Part shown: in pieces, positions 1 to 13,300 of the stretch
How positions within the stretch are numbered: the first letter of the stretch is position 1
How the letters are laid out: every line of letters starts with the position of its first letter
Assembly: GCA_026874595.1 (NCBI GenBank)
Contig: CM049315.1
Span: 34,242,164-34,306,163 of the forward strand
From: Sipunculus nudus
Lineage: Eukaryota; Annelida; Sipuncula; Golfingiida; Sipunculidae
Length of the DNA stretch: 64,000 nucleotides
Direction: 5' to 3'
Made by a program: the position numbers and the translations under genes
Notes under the pieces: generated by a model
The model's database searches: none
The model's input: the letters and a program-made list of their open reading frames with translations, nothing else
Told to the model about the DNA's origin: nothing

Positions 1-646
1 ATATCTGCAAGTTCAAATATTTTAAAATATCAAGTTATAATTGAATTTATATATAAGGCAAAAAGGATTGGTGAATATCAAATGATCAATATATGTTGTA
101 GACCAAAAGCCTCCTAATTATCAGTTACACTACAACACAACACAGGGACTGGGAAAAGATGCATGTGGTCATAAATGACATAATTTGTTGATGTGTACAA
201 ACACAGAACAACTCTGTCCGCGGTATGCAAAATTATACGTGGTCGCAAATCGAGAAACCACGTGTATCTGGTCACGATCTCTTGTGCAAAATGTGTTATT
301 TCATACATTGTACTCGGGTTGAAACCAGTTACTTTGAGTGATAAAATCTGGGAGGACATTGCTTGTTTGCCGGTGGCACGCTGAGACAATGAGCAGACCC
401 TATGCTTTCTGTCTGCCGGCATGAAATGGATTATTTAACAGAGGCGCGACCTGGTGGTACACATGAAAATGAATAAGAAACGGTCTCAGATATCACAAGA
501 AAACGGGAATATTTCATTGACAGTGGGCGACAAAACGCCGGACCCAGTCAGTAAAAGTCAATACTAAGCGCTTTAAACTTTAAACAGATTGCAAATAACG
601 ACATGTAACCTGGCACATGTGAAGATCGAAACAACTACCGCCTTAC
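1..646. other. No gene recognised; probable intron of the minus-strand gene starting at 708
   Basis: AT-rich sequence with short open frames on both strands. None shows a recognisable domain or a convincing pair of splice sites. If the minus-strand exon at 647-708 is real, this stretch is the start of its first intron. Confidence 0.4.
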
Positions 647-708
647 CCGCCACTGGTTTTCGATTTCTCCACAGATGGCGCACCAGCACCGGCGCCAGAT
701 TCTGACAT
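647..708 (-). CDS. Candidate first coding exon of a divergent gene leaving the window
   Basis: On the minus strand an ATG at 708-706 opens 20 complete codons beginning MSESGAGAGAPSVEKSKTSG and runs into a strong donor, GTAAGG (646-641), leaving a split codon in phase 2. The peptide is Ala/Gly/Ser-rich, as many N-termini are, and matches no family I can name. The surrounding 650-800 region is more GC- and CpG-rich than its neighbours, as expected near a transcription start. The exon points away from the POMP exon 1 candidate about 1 kb to the right, so the two would form a head-to-head pair. The rest of the gene would lie beyond coordinate 1. Without a second exon this stays a candidate. Confidence 0.35.
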
Positions 709-1737
709 TTTCTCAGGCCGCTACCGGTGATGATGGAACTCTCGTCCTTCAGTAAGATGTCTGTGCATTCGCAGATCTGGTACGCGTTGCACGACGTGTA
801 TAGCTTATGTTTCTATGACAAATATTGAAATTGTTGATCTATCATCGCAAATGGTATTCTCTCGCGGCGACCAAAGATGGCTGCTGAAATGGCAGTCAGG
901 AAAATGGGCTTCAGGTCACGTGATCCAGGTTATAATAAATTATGCAAATGAGGTCATGACATCATTTGCATATCAATTTGCATACATTTGCATAATGACA
1001 CAATTTTCAAAATATTGATTTTTTTACTTAAATTTAAATTTCAGACAAACTTTATATTTTGCCCTTTTAAAATTTTATAATGGACCCACTCCAGGATAAA
1101 TGTATTGCCACATCTCTGGGGACAGCTTATGATATTTAACAATAATTATGAAATATAACATGCGTTATGAAGGCTCAATAAATCATCTTTAAACCAAGAA
1201 CTAAGATTTCCTTTTATTTGGATATCGTTCTATTTCAAAAGTAATGTTACACAAACAAGATATTTTTTTATGCCAACAATTAATTTCAATTATTCATAAA
1301 GAGTAAATTGAAAAATGATGCATAAAAATTACATTTTCCACCTTTTTACAAATACAAAAAATAGATTTCCCAAAAAATAATCTACCTATTTAATACGCGT
1401 TAATCCTTATTTACTTTTATAAATATTATTTATGAGCATTTATCTTATTATCGGCTGACAGTGCAACATATATAATATCTTTTGTCATGTGATTCATTAA
1501 ATTGATTCATTCGAAAAAAGTGATCTGTAATATGTGAATAAAACTGAACTCTGCCGGCCGTATATCAAACCCGCCTACAGCAAGCAGCCGAATTCACGTG
1601 TGGCGGGCACAAATTGGGTCAACTTTTGAATATGCATCGATATATATATGTGTCAAAGGTCTGTTGTGACCTAGTTTTTCCTGGTGTTACTGCGCAGCCG
1701 CAGATGTCAAAGAAACGAAACCATAGAGTGCCGCATC
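709..1737. promoter_or_regulatory. Putative intergenic region between divergent genes
   Basis: A moderately GC-rich patch at 709-900 includes an AAGATGGCTGC motif (about 874-884) like a YY1 core. It is followed by AT-rich DNA and then a second GC-rich patch around 1690-1740 with TGCGCAGCCGCAG, which resembles an NRF1-type site, just before the POMP start. I see no TATA box at a convincing spacing. The regulatory role is inferred from position. Confidence 0.25.
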
Positions 1738-1746
1738 ATGTCATCC
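1738..1746 (+). CDS. POMP: Candidate POMP coding exon 1 (three codons)
   Basis: ATGTCATCC is followed at once by the donor GTGAGT (1747). Phase 0 fits exon 2, which opens with AGT CAT CTC after a TTTTCAG acceptor. With this exon the protein length (144) matches the family. An earlier ATG at 1703 in another frame would join exon 2 out of frame, so it would be an upstream ORF if transcribed. The choice rests on phase, length and donor only. Confidence 0.4.
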
Positions 1747-4700
1747 GTGAGTAGCAAATATTTATTTTCGAAAAAATGTTAAAATAGTATTTCTTTTTAA
1801 TACATTTTGTCATAAGATTACCTGTGTCATACGTATTAGACACTAACGGTTGTGTCAGTCATTCTGTAAACATTTTAATTCTTATATTTTTTGTTTCATC
1901 TTTGCATGTTTGGTTTATTATCGCCCACCCATTAGGAACACATTTCACGAAACTTCGCATTTGGTGTTCTTTTTGTATAACTTTAAGGTTCCAAGATATC
2001 TCTCGGAGCGAATATAGAATAACTCAGGCACCCTGGTTATCAGAACGTCCTAAAGAGGGCGATACATTTGATGGGGATAGAGAGGAAAAATGGGGTATAG
2101 TCTTTCTGGGGTTCATTTTAAATAATAGAAGAGTTGTGTCAACTTGTGATGTGACTTGCAACATCTGAGGGCCAAACTATAGAATCCGTCCTACCGTGCC
2201 TATCCAACCATGATTCACAGGGTACCTTAGTTGTGACAAAATATGCATGTACCAATCCTATAACTTATAAGATATGCTTGTATGACTCCTATCTCTTAAG
2301 AACTTTTTTTCCTGGTATATCCATATTTCAATCTTTAACACTGTCTCATTCTAACACATTTCATAGCATGTCCTCCATTTTTGAGGTGTTGCATAAAATA
2401 TTGTTTCTAAAATTTTTTCTCCCTCTCCTTAAATATCATGCTTATTTTTTAGGCTAAGCGGGGGTTTGGGGGCGCGGCCCCCAATTTAAAATAAATATGT
2501 ATGTTGATGAATTAAACATGGGTTCCTAACCAAAGCGGGGGTTTCGGGGCGCGCCCCCCAATTTAAATTAAAAATATTTATTGATAAAAACATTAATTTC
2601 ACAATTGACCGTCAGGTGGCGCAACTGTAAAACAGAGTTATAATTATCAGGAAACCACAGTTTGGTATCTCGGCAAGTTAGCTCAGATAGTTAGCGAGCT
2701 GTGTCAGAAATCATGAGACCAGGTTCAAACCCAGGTAGTGCCAGGCCAGTTTACAGTTGTATCATGTGTTTCCAATAAATAGAAGACTTATAGACAGGCA
2801 GAGAGACTGAAAATAAGTGTGAGAAATGCATGAGAGGGAAATGGTAGGTGGAGGGAGGTAGGGTACTTTTTGTCCCTAAACGGGTAGGACACTCGTTTTT
2901 ATCTTTATGACATGAATTTATGAAACAATATTGCAGAGATATATTCTCAATGATTATCTATTGATTGGTGCTACGTTTTTGGTTCAGGTTCGAAGTGAAG
3001 TGGGTGTTTCGTGGTGTTTCGTCACAGATACCCAAAACACGGGTGCTTAGGGGGACCGCTGAGCTATGAAGACTTGTTGAATGTTTTTGGAAAATGGGGG
3101 TATTTAAGATTAGACAAAAGATGTTTATGGGTGAATAAGCATGATCATGTGAGTTGGTCTCGTTGTCAAAGTGTTGGGGGAAACCCCAGTTGTGATGACT
3201 TCAGTTATAGTGGGCGAAATCGTCCCTAGACCAAATTGTCAATTCATATGTTTGACATGGAAATGTGTAGTAGGCCTAGTATGAAGAGGTACTAAATAGA
3301 TATGAAAGTGAAAATGGTAACAATATGATATTAAAACAAATATAAAATAAATTTAAATGATGAATGATAAATAATGTAGAATAATGATGGGGGGAGACCC
3401 CCCAACCCCCCTGTAATAGGTAGAATGATAATAATGAATGATAAATAATGTGGAATAATGATGGGGGGAGACCCCCCAAACCCCCCCTGTAATAGGTAGA
3501 ATGATAAGAATGAATGATAAATAATGAGGAATAATTGGGGGGACACCCCCCAAACCCCCCTTGTGGGAGGAATAGATGAATGATAGATCAATGAATCAGT
3601 AGGAAAAGATTGTAGAGAAATGGCACAGGAACGAAGTGAAGTGTAGCAAGATAGGGAATGGATGAGATTGTGTGAGATGGTGATTCCTGATGAGGTAATG
3701 GGGAAAGTAGGGGAAGCCTATGGCAACATGGCGGCGTTGGTTCAGGAAAGACGGAGGGGGAGGAATACAGGATACAAATGATAGAAAACTTAGAAGGAAT
3801 TGACAAATGGACAGCTATTAGTGACGGTATATGTTACTAAATACATACATCTCTTGCAATAGACAGGGTGGGCCAGTTATGTTGGCCGGTTTAGGTGCCT
3901 GAGGTATTCTATATTCGTACCTATCTCACTTGGGAGCGACTATAGAATTAGTGCCTACGGGTAATGGTCTTAGTCAAGGAAAAATGTTCTTGGTGTCTTT
4001 GTCTAGTATTACCTACGTGGTTTCGTCTGTTATTCGTATGTCTGCTGTGTCTCCATCTGGTGGCGATCCTGTAATGAGAAATTCATGATTTATTAGTACA
4101 CATAACATGCAATTGTGAAGCTCTTGACCGGGTCTCGAACCAGCAACCGTGTGATAACATGTCCTATGCGCTACCAATGTGCCATAGAAGACGAGTTGGA
4201 AACCATGGTTTGAATGGGCATATTTGAATCTACTCTTGAGAAATGGTTGTAGTTGTTAAAATGAGGGTTAATTTTTGTTTAGCGTGTGCGTCGTCTGAGC
4301 GCTTCTGGCGGACGTCGAAAAAGCTTTTAAAAATTAACCCTCAGCCGTTTGTTAACTGCCTGCCACTAAAGCGGACTCCGTCTCACGCTTCGCACAGACA
4401 AGGCAGAGTCACTGGTTTATTTGTAAACCCTAACCCTTGAAATACACCAAATATTTGTTGGATAGCCGTGATCCGTGTGCATACAAATGCCTCCAGGGCG
4501 CAACACAACGTATGTGAATGACGTAGGCAGGACATGTGCACAAAAGCTAAGTGGTGGAAACAAGCAGAGGGAGGAATCATGACGGTTACGACAAGTTGAA
4601 TCATGTGAAGAAAGGATAAATTGTAAATATTTAAAATAAAATATTTTAAATTTGATAATTTAGCGAGGAACACATACGTTGGTGCTCAAACATGGTTTGT

Positions 4701-7251
4701 TGCACATCGTACAGAATTACGTTGGTGAGCATCACTCATACATGGTTGAGGATGTCCGGGTGTAATATTTCGTGGTTTAAACCTTGAAAGGTCCCCAACA
4801 ACAGCATCATAGGTGTTTGTTAATCCCCACCTGACGTCCCCGCGGAAGGGAAATGTTTAGAAATTGCGTCAGTCGCCCGTTTGCCTCCTAACACTAAACA
4901 TCGGGGAAGGTCAGGTACCGTATTTTGTTCAGCTTTTTGCAACTAGAATCGGTTATATTGTTATGATTTACGCAAATTAAAAGCAGATATATATATAGAT
5001 TTTATATATTTATTGTATTTATTGGTAAATTTGTGGCAAATGGGCGGCTCATTTGTATATATTACTTGTAATAATTTTGTGATTAATTATTATGTGATTA
5101 ATAATTGAGGAACATGCTTAAATTTATTATTTGAGGAATATGTATAGCCTATGTGCTTCGGCTTCTGTAAAATTAATATACACATGCACACACTTGCACA
5201 CACACTTTTGCACAAGTCTTGTGAAATGTCGCCAAACATAGAATAAAATGTTTTCTGTAATATTTGTCTTGATGTTTTCGCTCAATTATACATTATTATG
5301 GGCTAAAATATAAGTGAAAAGGCTACAAGTACAAGTAACATGTATCTGTTGTTGATGAAAGAGTCCTGAACGGTAGGCACTACTTCTACAGTCGCACCAC
5401 GGAGGCTCTAATGGGTAGGCACGGATTCTCTAGTCACACCCTCTCTTGGACTTCATCATTAAAGGATGCCAATGGAATGGCTCTCCCAACAGAATCAAAA
5501 TCAGAACTCAAAAGAATTATCACCTCACTAGGGCAGTATGTAAAACCCTTAGACCCAGTTGTGGCTCTGTTGTAAAGCCACAACTGGGTCTAGCAAAATC
5601 CTGACCCACGGATCCCGGACCCCTAGAATCAATTTCCATGTTTTCCAGTATTTATTCATTTATATTTTAGGCAATAAATACACCTTCTAAGAACAGCAAA
5701 TTCCCCAAGCTTTTTAAATGACTGATCCAATGAAAGATTTCAGAATAATAAAATACTTATCTGGAGATGGACCTTAGCTGCTGGACTGTTTTATTTCGCA
5801 GACCCGAGTAAACTTTTTTTTCACCAACTGAACGAGAAAAGAAATAAAACACTCATGTCATATACTAAAATTATTATTTGTTGTTTTAAGTGAAAATGTA
5901 ATAGTGCAGGCATACAAAGTGATATTAATTTGACAAAGTGTGCCACAAGTCATTGCCGACCTGAGACTGCTCTTTCTCATGACACAGACCTTGTTTTGTG
6001 ATACATACATTTTTCAAGTGGACAATAACATAATTACCCAAAGGAATTGTTGAATTCTTGCATTTCAAGAGACATAAGCTGAAGTACAACAATAATTACA
6101 ACCTAAATTTACTTCTAGTACCTTTTTGAACAATATAGACGTATGTAATATATAGCAAATATAAAAATATGAATAAAAATGAAGAGATAAATTTAAATAC
6201 AAATAAAAAAACACAGTAACTAAATCCCATTGGTGTAATGCCTGAAAGTGATGTTAAATTATGAGAAAAACAGAAAGCACATGGGGTCTATGTGTTAGGG
6301 TTCGTCAGTGTTAATTCGCAAATTATGGTACAAAACAGATTTGTATATGGTTTGAACCCTACAGGGTTGGGGTCAAATACAGTATGCCAAATACAAATAA
6401 AAATATTAATACAAGAGCTGTTCTCCTCCAAATAAAAATACAGGTGGGTGAAGTTAAAAACAAATACAAATACAGAACATCAAATACAAATGCGCAAATG
6501 TAGGTTATACAAAAGTTTATTCATTTCCAGCACCATAAATATTCACAATGTCTACTTTTCTGCTTAAAAACAATGAAAAATTACCATGAGAGTTTTATAA
6601 ATTATATATTTCTCTTTGGGTCAAGGTTTTACACACTTCTGTAACAGAGGGGGCTGATCACCCATATCAAGAGTGACATTTGTACTCGCAATTTAAAGAT
6701 CTAGAGACCCTCTCTGCTGAAATGATAGTTACTGAAATTTATATTGGAAAGTCTGAATGCCATAACAACACACAAAACTTTATAAAATACATGTCAGAAT
6801 CACGGGCTGGCAAATGTCGGCAAACATGTGGGTGGAAAATGCTGGTGAATGCCACTGGATTATATACTAACTCTCATACTGGAAATATCCTCATTAAGTT
6901 CTATTTCTAATATTATTGGGACAGGCATGGGTTGATTGTAATATGAAACAGTGTAAGAAAATTACAGTTTTTCAAAGTATTAGTTTACAGGTACAAACAG
7001 GGGCGTCAGTATAGAGGGGATGGGGGTATATATACCCCCCACTTTTTGGCAAGGGGGGATGGTCAATGTAATCTTCCCCCCCCCCCCCCCCACTTTTCAG
7101 AGAATAATATTATAAAATTGCAAATGAAATATATTAATAAATAGAATTAAAGACATTGGATCCATTCACTAAAAAATGTCTTATATAAACCTTGCCTAAA
7201 GTTTACAAAATAACTTATTTTCTAAAACATAACTATTTGAAATATGATAAA

Positions 7252-7313
<62 letters not shown>

Positions 7314-10300
7314 GAATATGTCACGCAGAGACGCTAAAAAAGGTATATATATGTGTGTGTGTGTTATATATACAATGTTATCCCCCCCACCCTGGAAGAA
7401 AAATTGATGCAACTGGGTACAAACATTGAGCTCTAACAGCAAAGTACTGGAGTATTCCCATTTCCCACAAGGTCACCAAGGATATAATGAGCAGATAACA
7501 CTGAAATGACTTTGTTCTGGTTCAGTGATTGACTGGGTGTGCATTTTGTCAGTGCAAGCCTGGGTCAACTGTTATGTAAGTAATGACCAGTGGTGCTACT
7601 TACAGATGAGTACATTACTGGACAGTACAGGTTTCAGCCAAGAGATAGCCAGCTATAAACTACCTAGTCCTGTGTGGTCTTTGGTGACTTAATCATGGAT
7701 AAACTTAGGCACATGAGTTCTTTTCCTAGCTTTTAAATGCTGCTTTTAAAGGGTACAACAGTGACCTGACATGATCATGATAAACTTGATATATTTAGAA
7801 ATAGTCATATACATGTATATGTTAATATATGAGAAAATGAGAAATTTTATGAATTGTTGTTCCATTACTATTAATTTCTGTTGTGCATGATTTAAAACAA
7901 TTATCACACAATTTGCAGAGTACTGTTGGGCTGCCTTTTTTTTCACTGAGAATGAATAAAATGCTCTAATCTGTTGCACACTTTGCAAATAATTTTTTTT
8001 CTGTTTTAAGGATTTTTTTTTCATATTATGGATTTTGTAGTTTGCAGTGTGTTTTAATTGTATCCGCCAAAACAGAGTTTTGCGGATACTATGTTTTCAG
8101 CTGGCCGCCGCCGCCGCCGCCGCCGCGTAGGTGTCCGGAGAACTCCTCCGTAACCGCTGGGCGGAATTTTCCGAGACCCGGGATTATGTTCGGGTCACAT
8201 GTGAACTGCTGCGCCCCGATTTTGTTTTGACCTCTGACCTTTCCTTTGCGCTCTGCGTCCGTTTGTGCGTCTGTTTCCACACATAAACCCACATATCTCG
8301 GGAACCGTTTGACCGATCAGGAAAATTTTTTTGCACAAATGTAGCCCTCGGAGAGCTTTATAACATACACCGAAAATGGTGGCGCCACCTGCAACCATGT
8401 TTGCACAGTGTCCATCTGTTCGTCTGCCTTGGGTTAAAATCACTCATATCTCTGCAGTGACTTGACTAATTCACCTGAAATTTGGCATGTGTATACATCC
8501 TGGACAGCTTTCTTGATTTTATGACAGGTGGCACCACCTACGTTCACGTTTACGCTACAGACATCCAAGCTCATATCACGGGAACCGTATCACCGATTGG
8601 GCCAAAGTTTTGCATGTGTATAGATCTCACATAGCTCTTCATCATACACAAAACTGATAGCGCCACCTGCAACAATTTTTGCACAGCGTCCGTCTGTTTG
8701 TCTGCCGTGGGATAAAATCACTCATATCTAGGCAGTGGTTTGACATATTCACCTAAAATTTTGCAGGTTTATACATCCTGGATAGCTTTCTCTATTTTGT
8801 GACAGGTGGCACCACCTACATTCGCATTTACGCTACAGACATCCAAGCTCATATCTCGGGAACTGTTTGACCGATTGGGCCAAAATTTTGCATGTGTATA
8901 GATCTCACATAGCTCTTTATCATACAACTTTATGTACACAACTTGGACAGCTTTCTTGATTTTTAGCTCAGCTGACTATAAGTCATCTGAGCTATAGTCG
9001 TGGTCCATTATCTGTCCGTCCGTCCTTAGATGTGGCACGTTTTGAAACCGTAAGACCTAGGAATTCAAAATTCAGCATAATGTTAGATGTCCCCAAGATC
9101 TCCTACCAAGCAGAAAACTGGGTCTTTGCGAGTTCTTTCCTTTGAGAAATTAAGGAAAAACCTAATTTTTTTTATTAAAAACCTTTTTCACACTTATATC
9201 AAAACCACTCATCTGTTTTTCCTCATATTTACCATAAATATTCCTCTATATAGTTCCCATGTACATGCAAGAAATTAAGTCTGTTAAGTATAAATTCTGT
9301 AAGTTATGGGCCTGAACATAATGGACTTTGTAAAAAATCTGGAAAAATATTTACTCACTTAACATGAAAAATTTTGAAACTAGAGTCTATTTTCCCAAGT
9401 ATATAACTATATTTAATTAAGATTCAATTGTTTACCCAAAATTAGATCTGAATTTTGTAAATTTTTTAAGTTATTAGCATAAAAATAAAATCAGTACCTT
9501 AAATTTTGCCCAATGTCACCCCTAACTTAACGTGAAAACTTTACAACGAATATATCCTATTAAACCATACGATGGGTTTACGCTCGCCACTTGATTTCAC
9601 TCATCAAGAAATTAGATCCCGGTCATTACAGGTGACATTTCCAGGTTCTTTTAAAGACGTGTATTAAAATACCAGACAATCATACACCCAGATCAATAGA
9701 AACTATGAGACATCAGGTTAAATTCACAAATATAATTCAAGACAATACTTACAGAGACACCAATGTGAGTGTGTGCGTTGATGTGTCAATACGACAGTTC
9801 TTCACATTAAAATTACAGGATATTTTACTGAGTCCATGGTTTGTATAAAAAAACCATAAAGACCAGTTCCTTCAGAGATCTCTGGTTACTGTTTTGTGTA
9901 GAATCTAGCGTATGGTTAGTACCATATAGATCTAGTCTTTCTGAGTTTAGCGATCTTCAACTGGTCTTGCTTGTCTGCGACCCGGGTAGGTTTACGTTCA
10001 CATGAATGCAATAGCGCTCTTTGTTTACGTAGAGCTTAGAGTCCTTGACCTTGCTCGTGTAGCAATGGTTTCGCGGCTTACGGCGGTTATGTATCTAGGT
10101 CAAGCTGAAATAGGCCAGCAGGTGGCGAGCGCTCTTTCACTTTATCGCCAATACGAAGCTCTGTCGGCAGCACGGCTGAGTTCTCATGAGCTGGGTCCTT
10201 GCCTCATGTAGAAGCTTGCTTCTATGCCGTCCCTGGCGTTTCAATGTTCTTATTCCCGTGCGTGCGTGCTGCCACCTCAAGCTTCAAGACCCAACTGAAC

Positions 10301-13300
10301 CAACGTTCAGCGTCTCTTCTTGAAGTCTGACGTCACAATCGCCTGTTCACTGTGTACGGCAATCCGGTTCTCTGATTGGCTTATTTCTCAAGTGTCCCAT
10401 ATAAGGATATATGTGACCTAGTTTGACTGTTAGCGTCACCATGGCGACCCACACACGATGCGTGACACGGATAAATCAGCTGATAGCCGATGGGATTTCA
10501 TACAAGAATACACAATATATATATACAATCAAGACCTGTCAACGCTTTAGGATGACGCTTCACGTCAATATCAATAGAGAACAGACTTCGTTAAACTATG
10601 ATACAAAACACCGTACATATTGTCACCTATTGTCTGGTGACACCCAACTTTGACCATGGCACGTTTTTTTCCTGTAAGTACCATTGATTTAATTTTCACA
10701 GCATGTAAACATAAATATTTAATTTGTTTAAAACTGAAATTTAAAAATAAAAGCTTGAAAATTAAGCTAGTTATTGATTTTTAGCTCAGCTGACTATAAG
10801 TCATCTGAGCTATAGTCATGGTCCATTGTCCGTCGTCTGTCCGTCTGTCCGTCCGTCCGTCCGTCTGGATGTCCGTCCGTAAGACCGGCACGTTTCGACA
10901 CCGTTGGACCTACGAATCTGAATTTCGGCATACAGTTAGATGTCCCCATAATCTCCTACCATGCCAAAAATTGGGTCAATAGGACTTCGTTCCCATGAGA
11001 TATTAAGGAAAAACCTCAATTTTTTATTAAAAATCTATTTTCACACTTCAGGACTGCCTAAAATCAAAACCACTCATCTGGTTTTCTTCATATTTACCAT
11101 AAATATTCCTCTATATAGTTCCTATGTACATGCCGGATATTAAGTCAGTATTGTATAATTTAAAAAAGTTATGGGCCCAAACATAATGGACTTTGTAAAA
11201 AAATCTGGAAGATATTTGGTCACTTAAGACCAAAAGTGGTAAAGGTAGGGACTTTTTTCCAGTATTACAACTTATATTAATCAAAATTTAATTGTATACC
11301 AAAAATAAGATCAAAATTTGTTAAATTTTTTTAAATATTGGCAAAAATATAAAATTGGTACCTTAAATTTTGCCCAACTTTGGCCATGGCACGTTTTTTT
11401 CCTGTAAGTACTGTGGATTTAATTTTCACACCATGTATACATAAGGATTTAATCTGTTAAAATCTGAAATTTAAAAATAAAAGCTGCAAAATTAGGCTAG
11501 TTATTGAATTTTTTTGGAGGCTCTTGTTGAATTCCCTTATATTGTCAAGCAGTCCACTTTGATCACTGTAGGTCATTCAGTGCACATCTCTATGCTCCCC
11601 AGGCTGTTGACATAATTTTAGATGTCCCCAAAATCTCCTACCATACCGAAAATTGGGTCATTAGGACTTTGTTCAGGACTTAGAGATATTAAGGGAAAAA
11701 AACTCCGTTTTCCATAAAAAAAGCCATTGTTACACTTCAGGGCTGCCTAATATCAAAACCACTGATCTGTTTTTGATCTTATTTAGGATTCACATTCTTT
11801 TATACATTTTCTATGAACATACCAAAAATTAGGTTAGTATTGGGTATTATTTTGAAGTTATGGGCAAAAACATAATGCAATTTGTTAAAAAATCAGGAAA
11901 TATATGTACTCACATGAGAATTGCTGAACCTAGAGACTTTTTTTCAGGAATATAACTTTATTTAATCAAGATTCAATTGTTTACCCAAAATTAGATCTGA
12001 ATTTTGCAAATTTTTCAAGTTATTAGCATTAATAAAAAATCAATACCTTAAATTTTGTCCAACTTTGGCACTGTTGATTTAATTTTCACAGCATATATAC
12101 ATAAGGATTTAATCTTTTAAAATCTGAAATTTCAAAGAAATTGATTGGAAAGAATAGCTTTTATTCATGTTTTCATACACCATGTCAAGTGTTGACACTT
12201 GTTTACATCTAGCCCACCTAGTAGTACAGCCTTCACTTGCATTATGTAACCCACCCCAATGATTAAAGTGTATATTTAATTGTGTCCACAAAGTGGTGTA
12301 TTGCTATGAAAGTGTGGATGTTCATGAGATAAGTAATTCCTTACTTCAGAGGAGTAAAAACTTCACCAGGTGTGAAATTGACTATTAATTAAAACTGGGA
12401 TAGTAATTAGCACAATGATATTGTTTGTTTCTCATTCAACCAACAGTGTATATACTTTATTTGAAAAGATGTTTTATTTTATCAAATTTACTGAAACTTT
12501 TATTTTATTTTGGTGAATAAAATTAAGCAGGTACTGAAAACTCCAATGTGCAAAACTTTTTAATAGTGATTCAAGGAATATTCTTGTAGATGCCATGTTG
12601 TGGCATTATTTTCTTTTAAATTCAGTTTAAACATTTATGATTTAAAAATAATTAAATATATGTGTATGCATAATATGACCCAATATGAGCTACACTCTGG
12701 ATATATGATGATTGCAACTTTTGCAACAATTCTAATATTTTAACTTATAGTTTCAGTTTTTTACTCTGTATATATAATGATTGCAACTTTTGCAACAATT
12801 CTAATATTTTAACTTATATTTTCAGGTTTTTTCATTTAAAATTTATAAAACCTGTAAATAAAAAAAATGATTCAGATAAAAACTTCTTAATGGAAAAAGT
12901 GGATATGCTTAAAAAAAATAGGCTTATATATAAACTTAAATGCATTATTCCCTTGAAAGTGAAATAAAGGTATTAGTCCATTCTGTCCACTTGCCTGTCC
13001 ATCTGTAAATTTTCCATCTGTAAATTTTCATACATTACAGTATCTCAAAACTTTTACTGTTTTTCTTCATGACAGTCTTGTCAGAGTATTAGTTTGCAAT
13101 CATATATTTAGAATTTTACTATAACCAAGTAGGAGGGCCCCTTTCCTCTTAGCTTTTCATATTCTTATATAAATGAAAAACATTACAATAGAATATTTCT
13201 ACATCCACCTTCGTGCTGCCCTCACTTTTCCCTTCTCCAAACCCCATCCCAAAGTCAGCCTCAGTAAGCAAGAACAAGATGAATCAGATATATTCATACT

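Noticed and set aside
2666-2745. Functional tRNA gene
   Set aside because: A and B boxes are present but the acceptor stem does not pair and no anticodon arm is clear; a SINE head fits better.
3276-3591. Overlapping minus-strand frames rich in Gly, Pro and Ser
   Set aside because: They arise from the 75-bp GC-hairpin minisatellite read in different frames.
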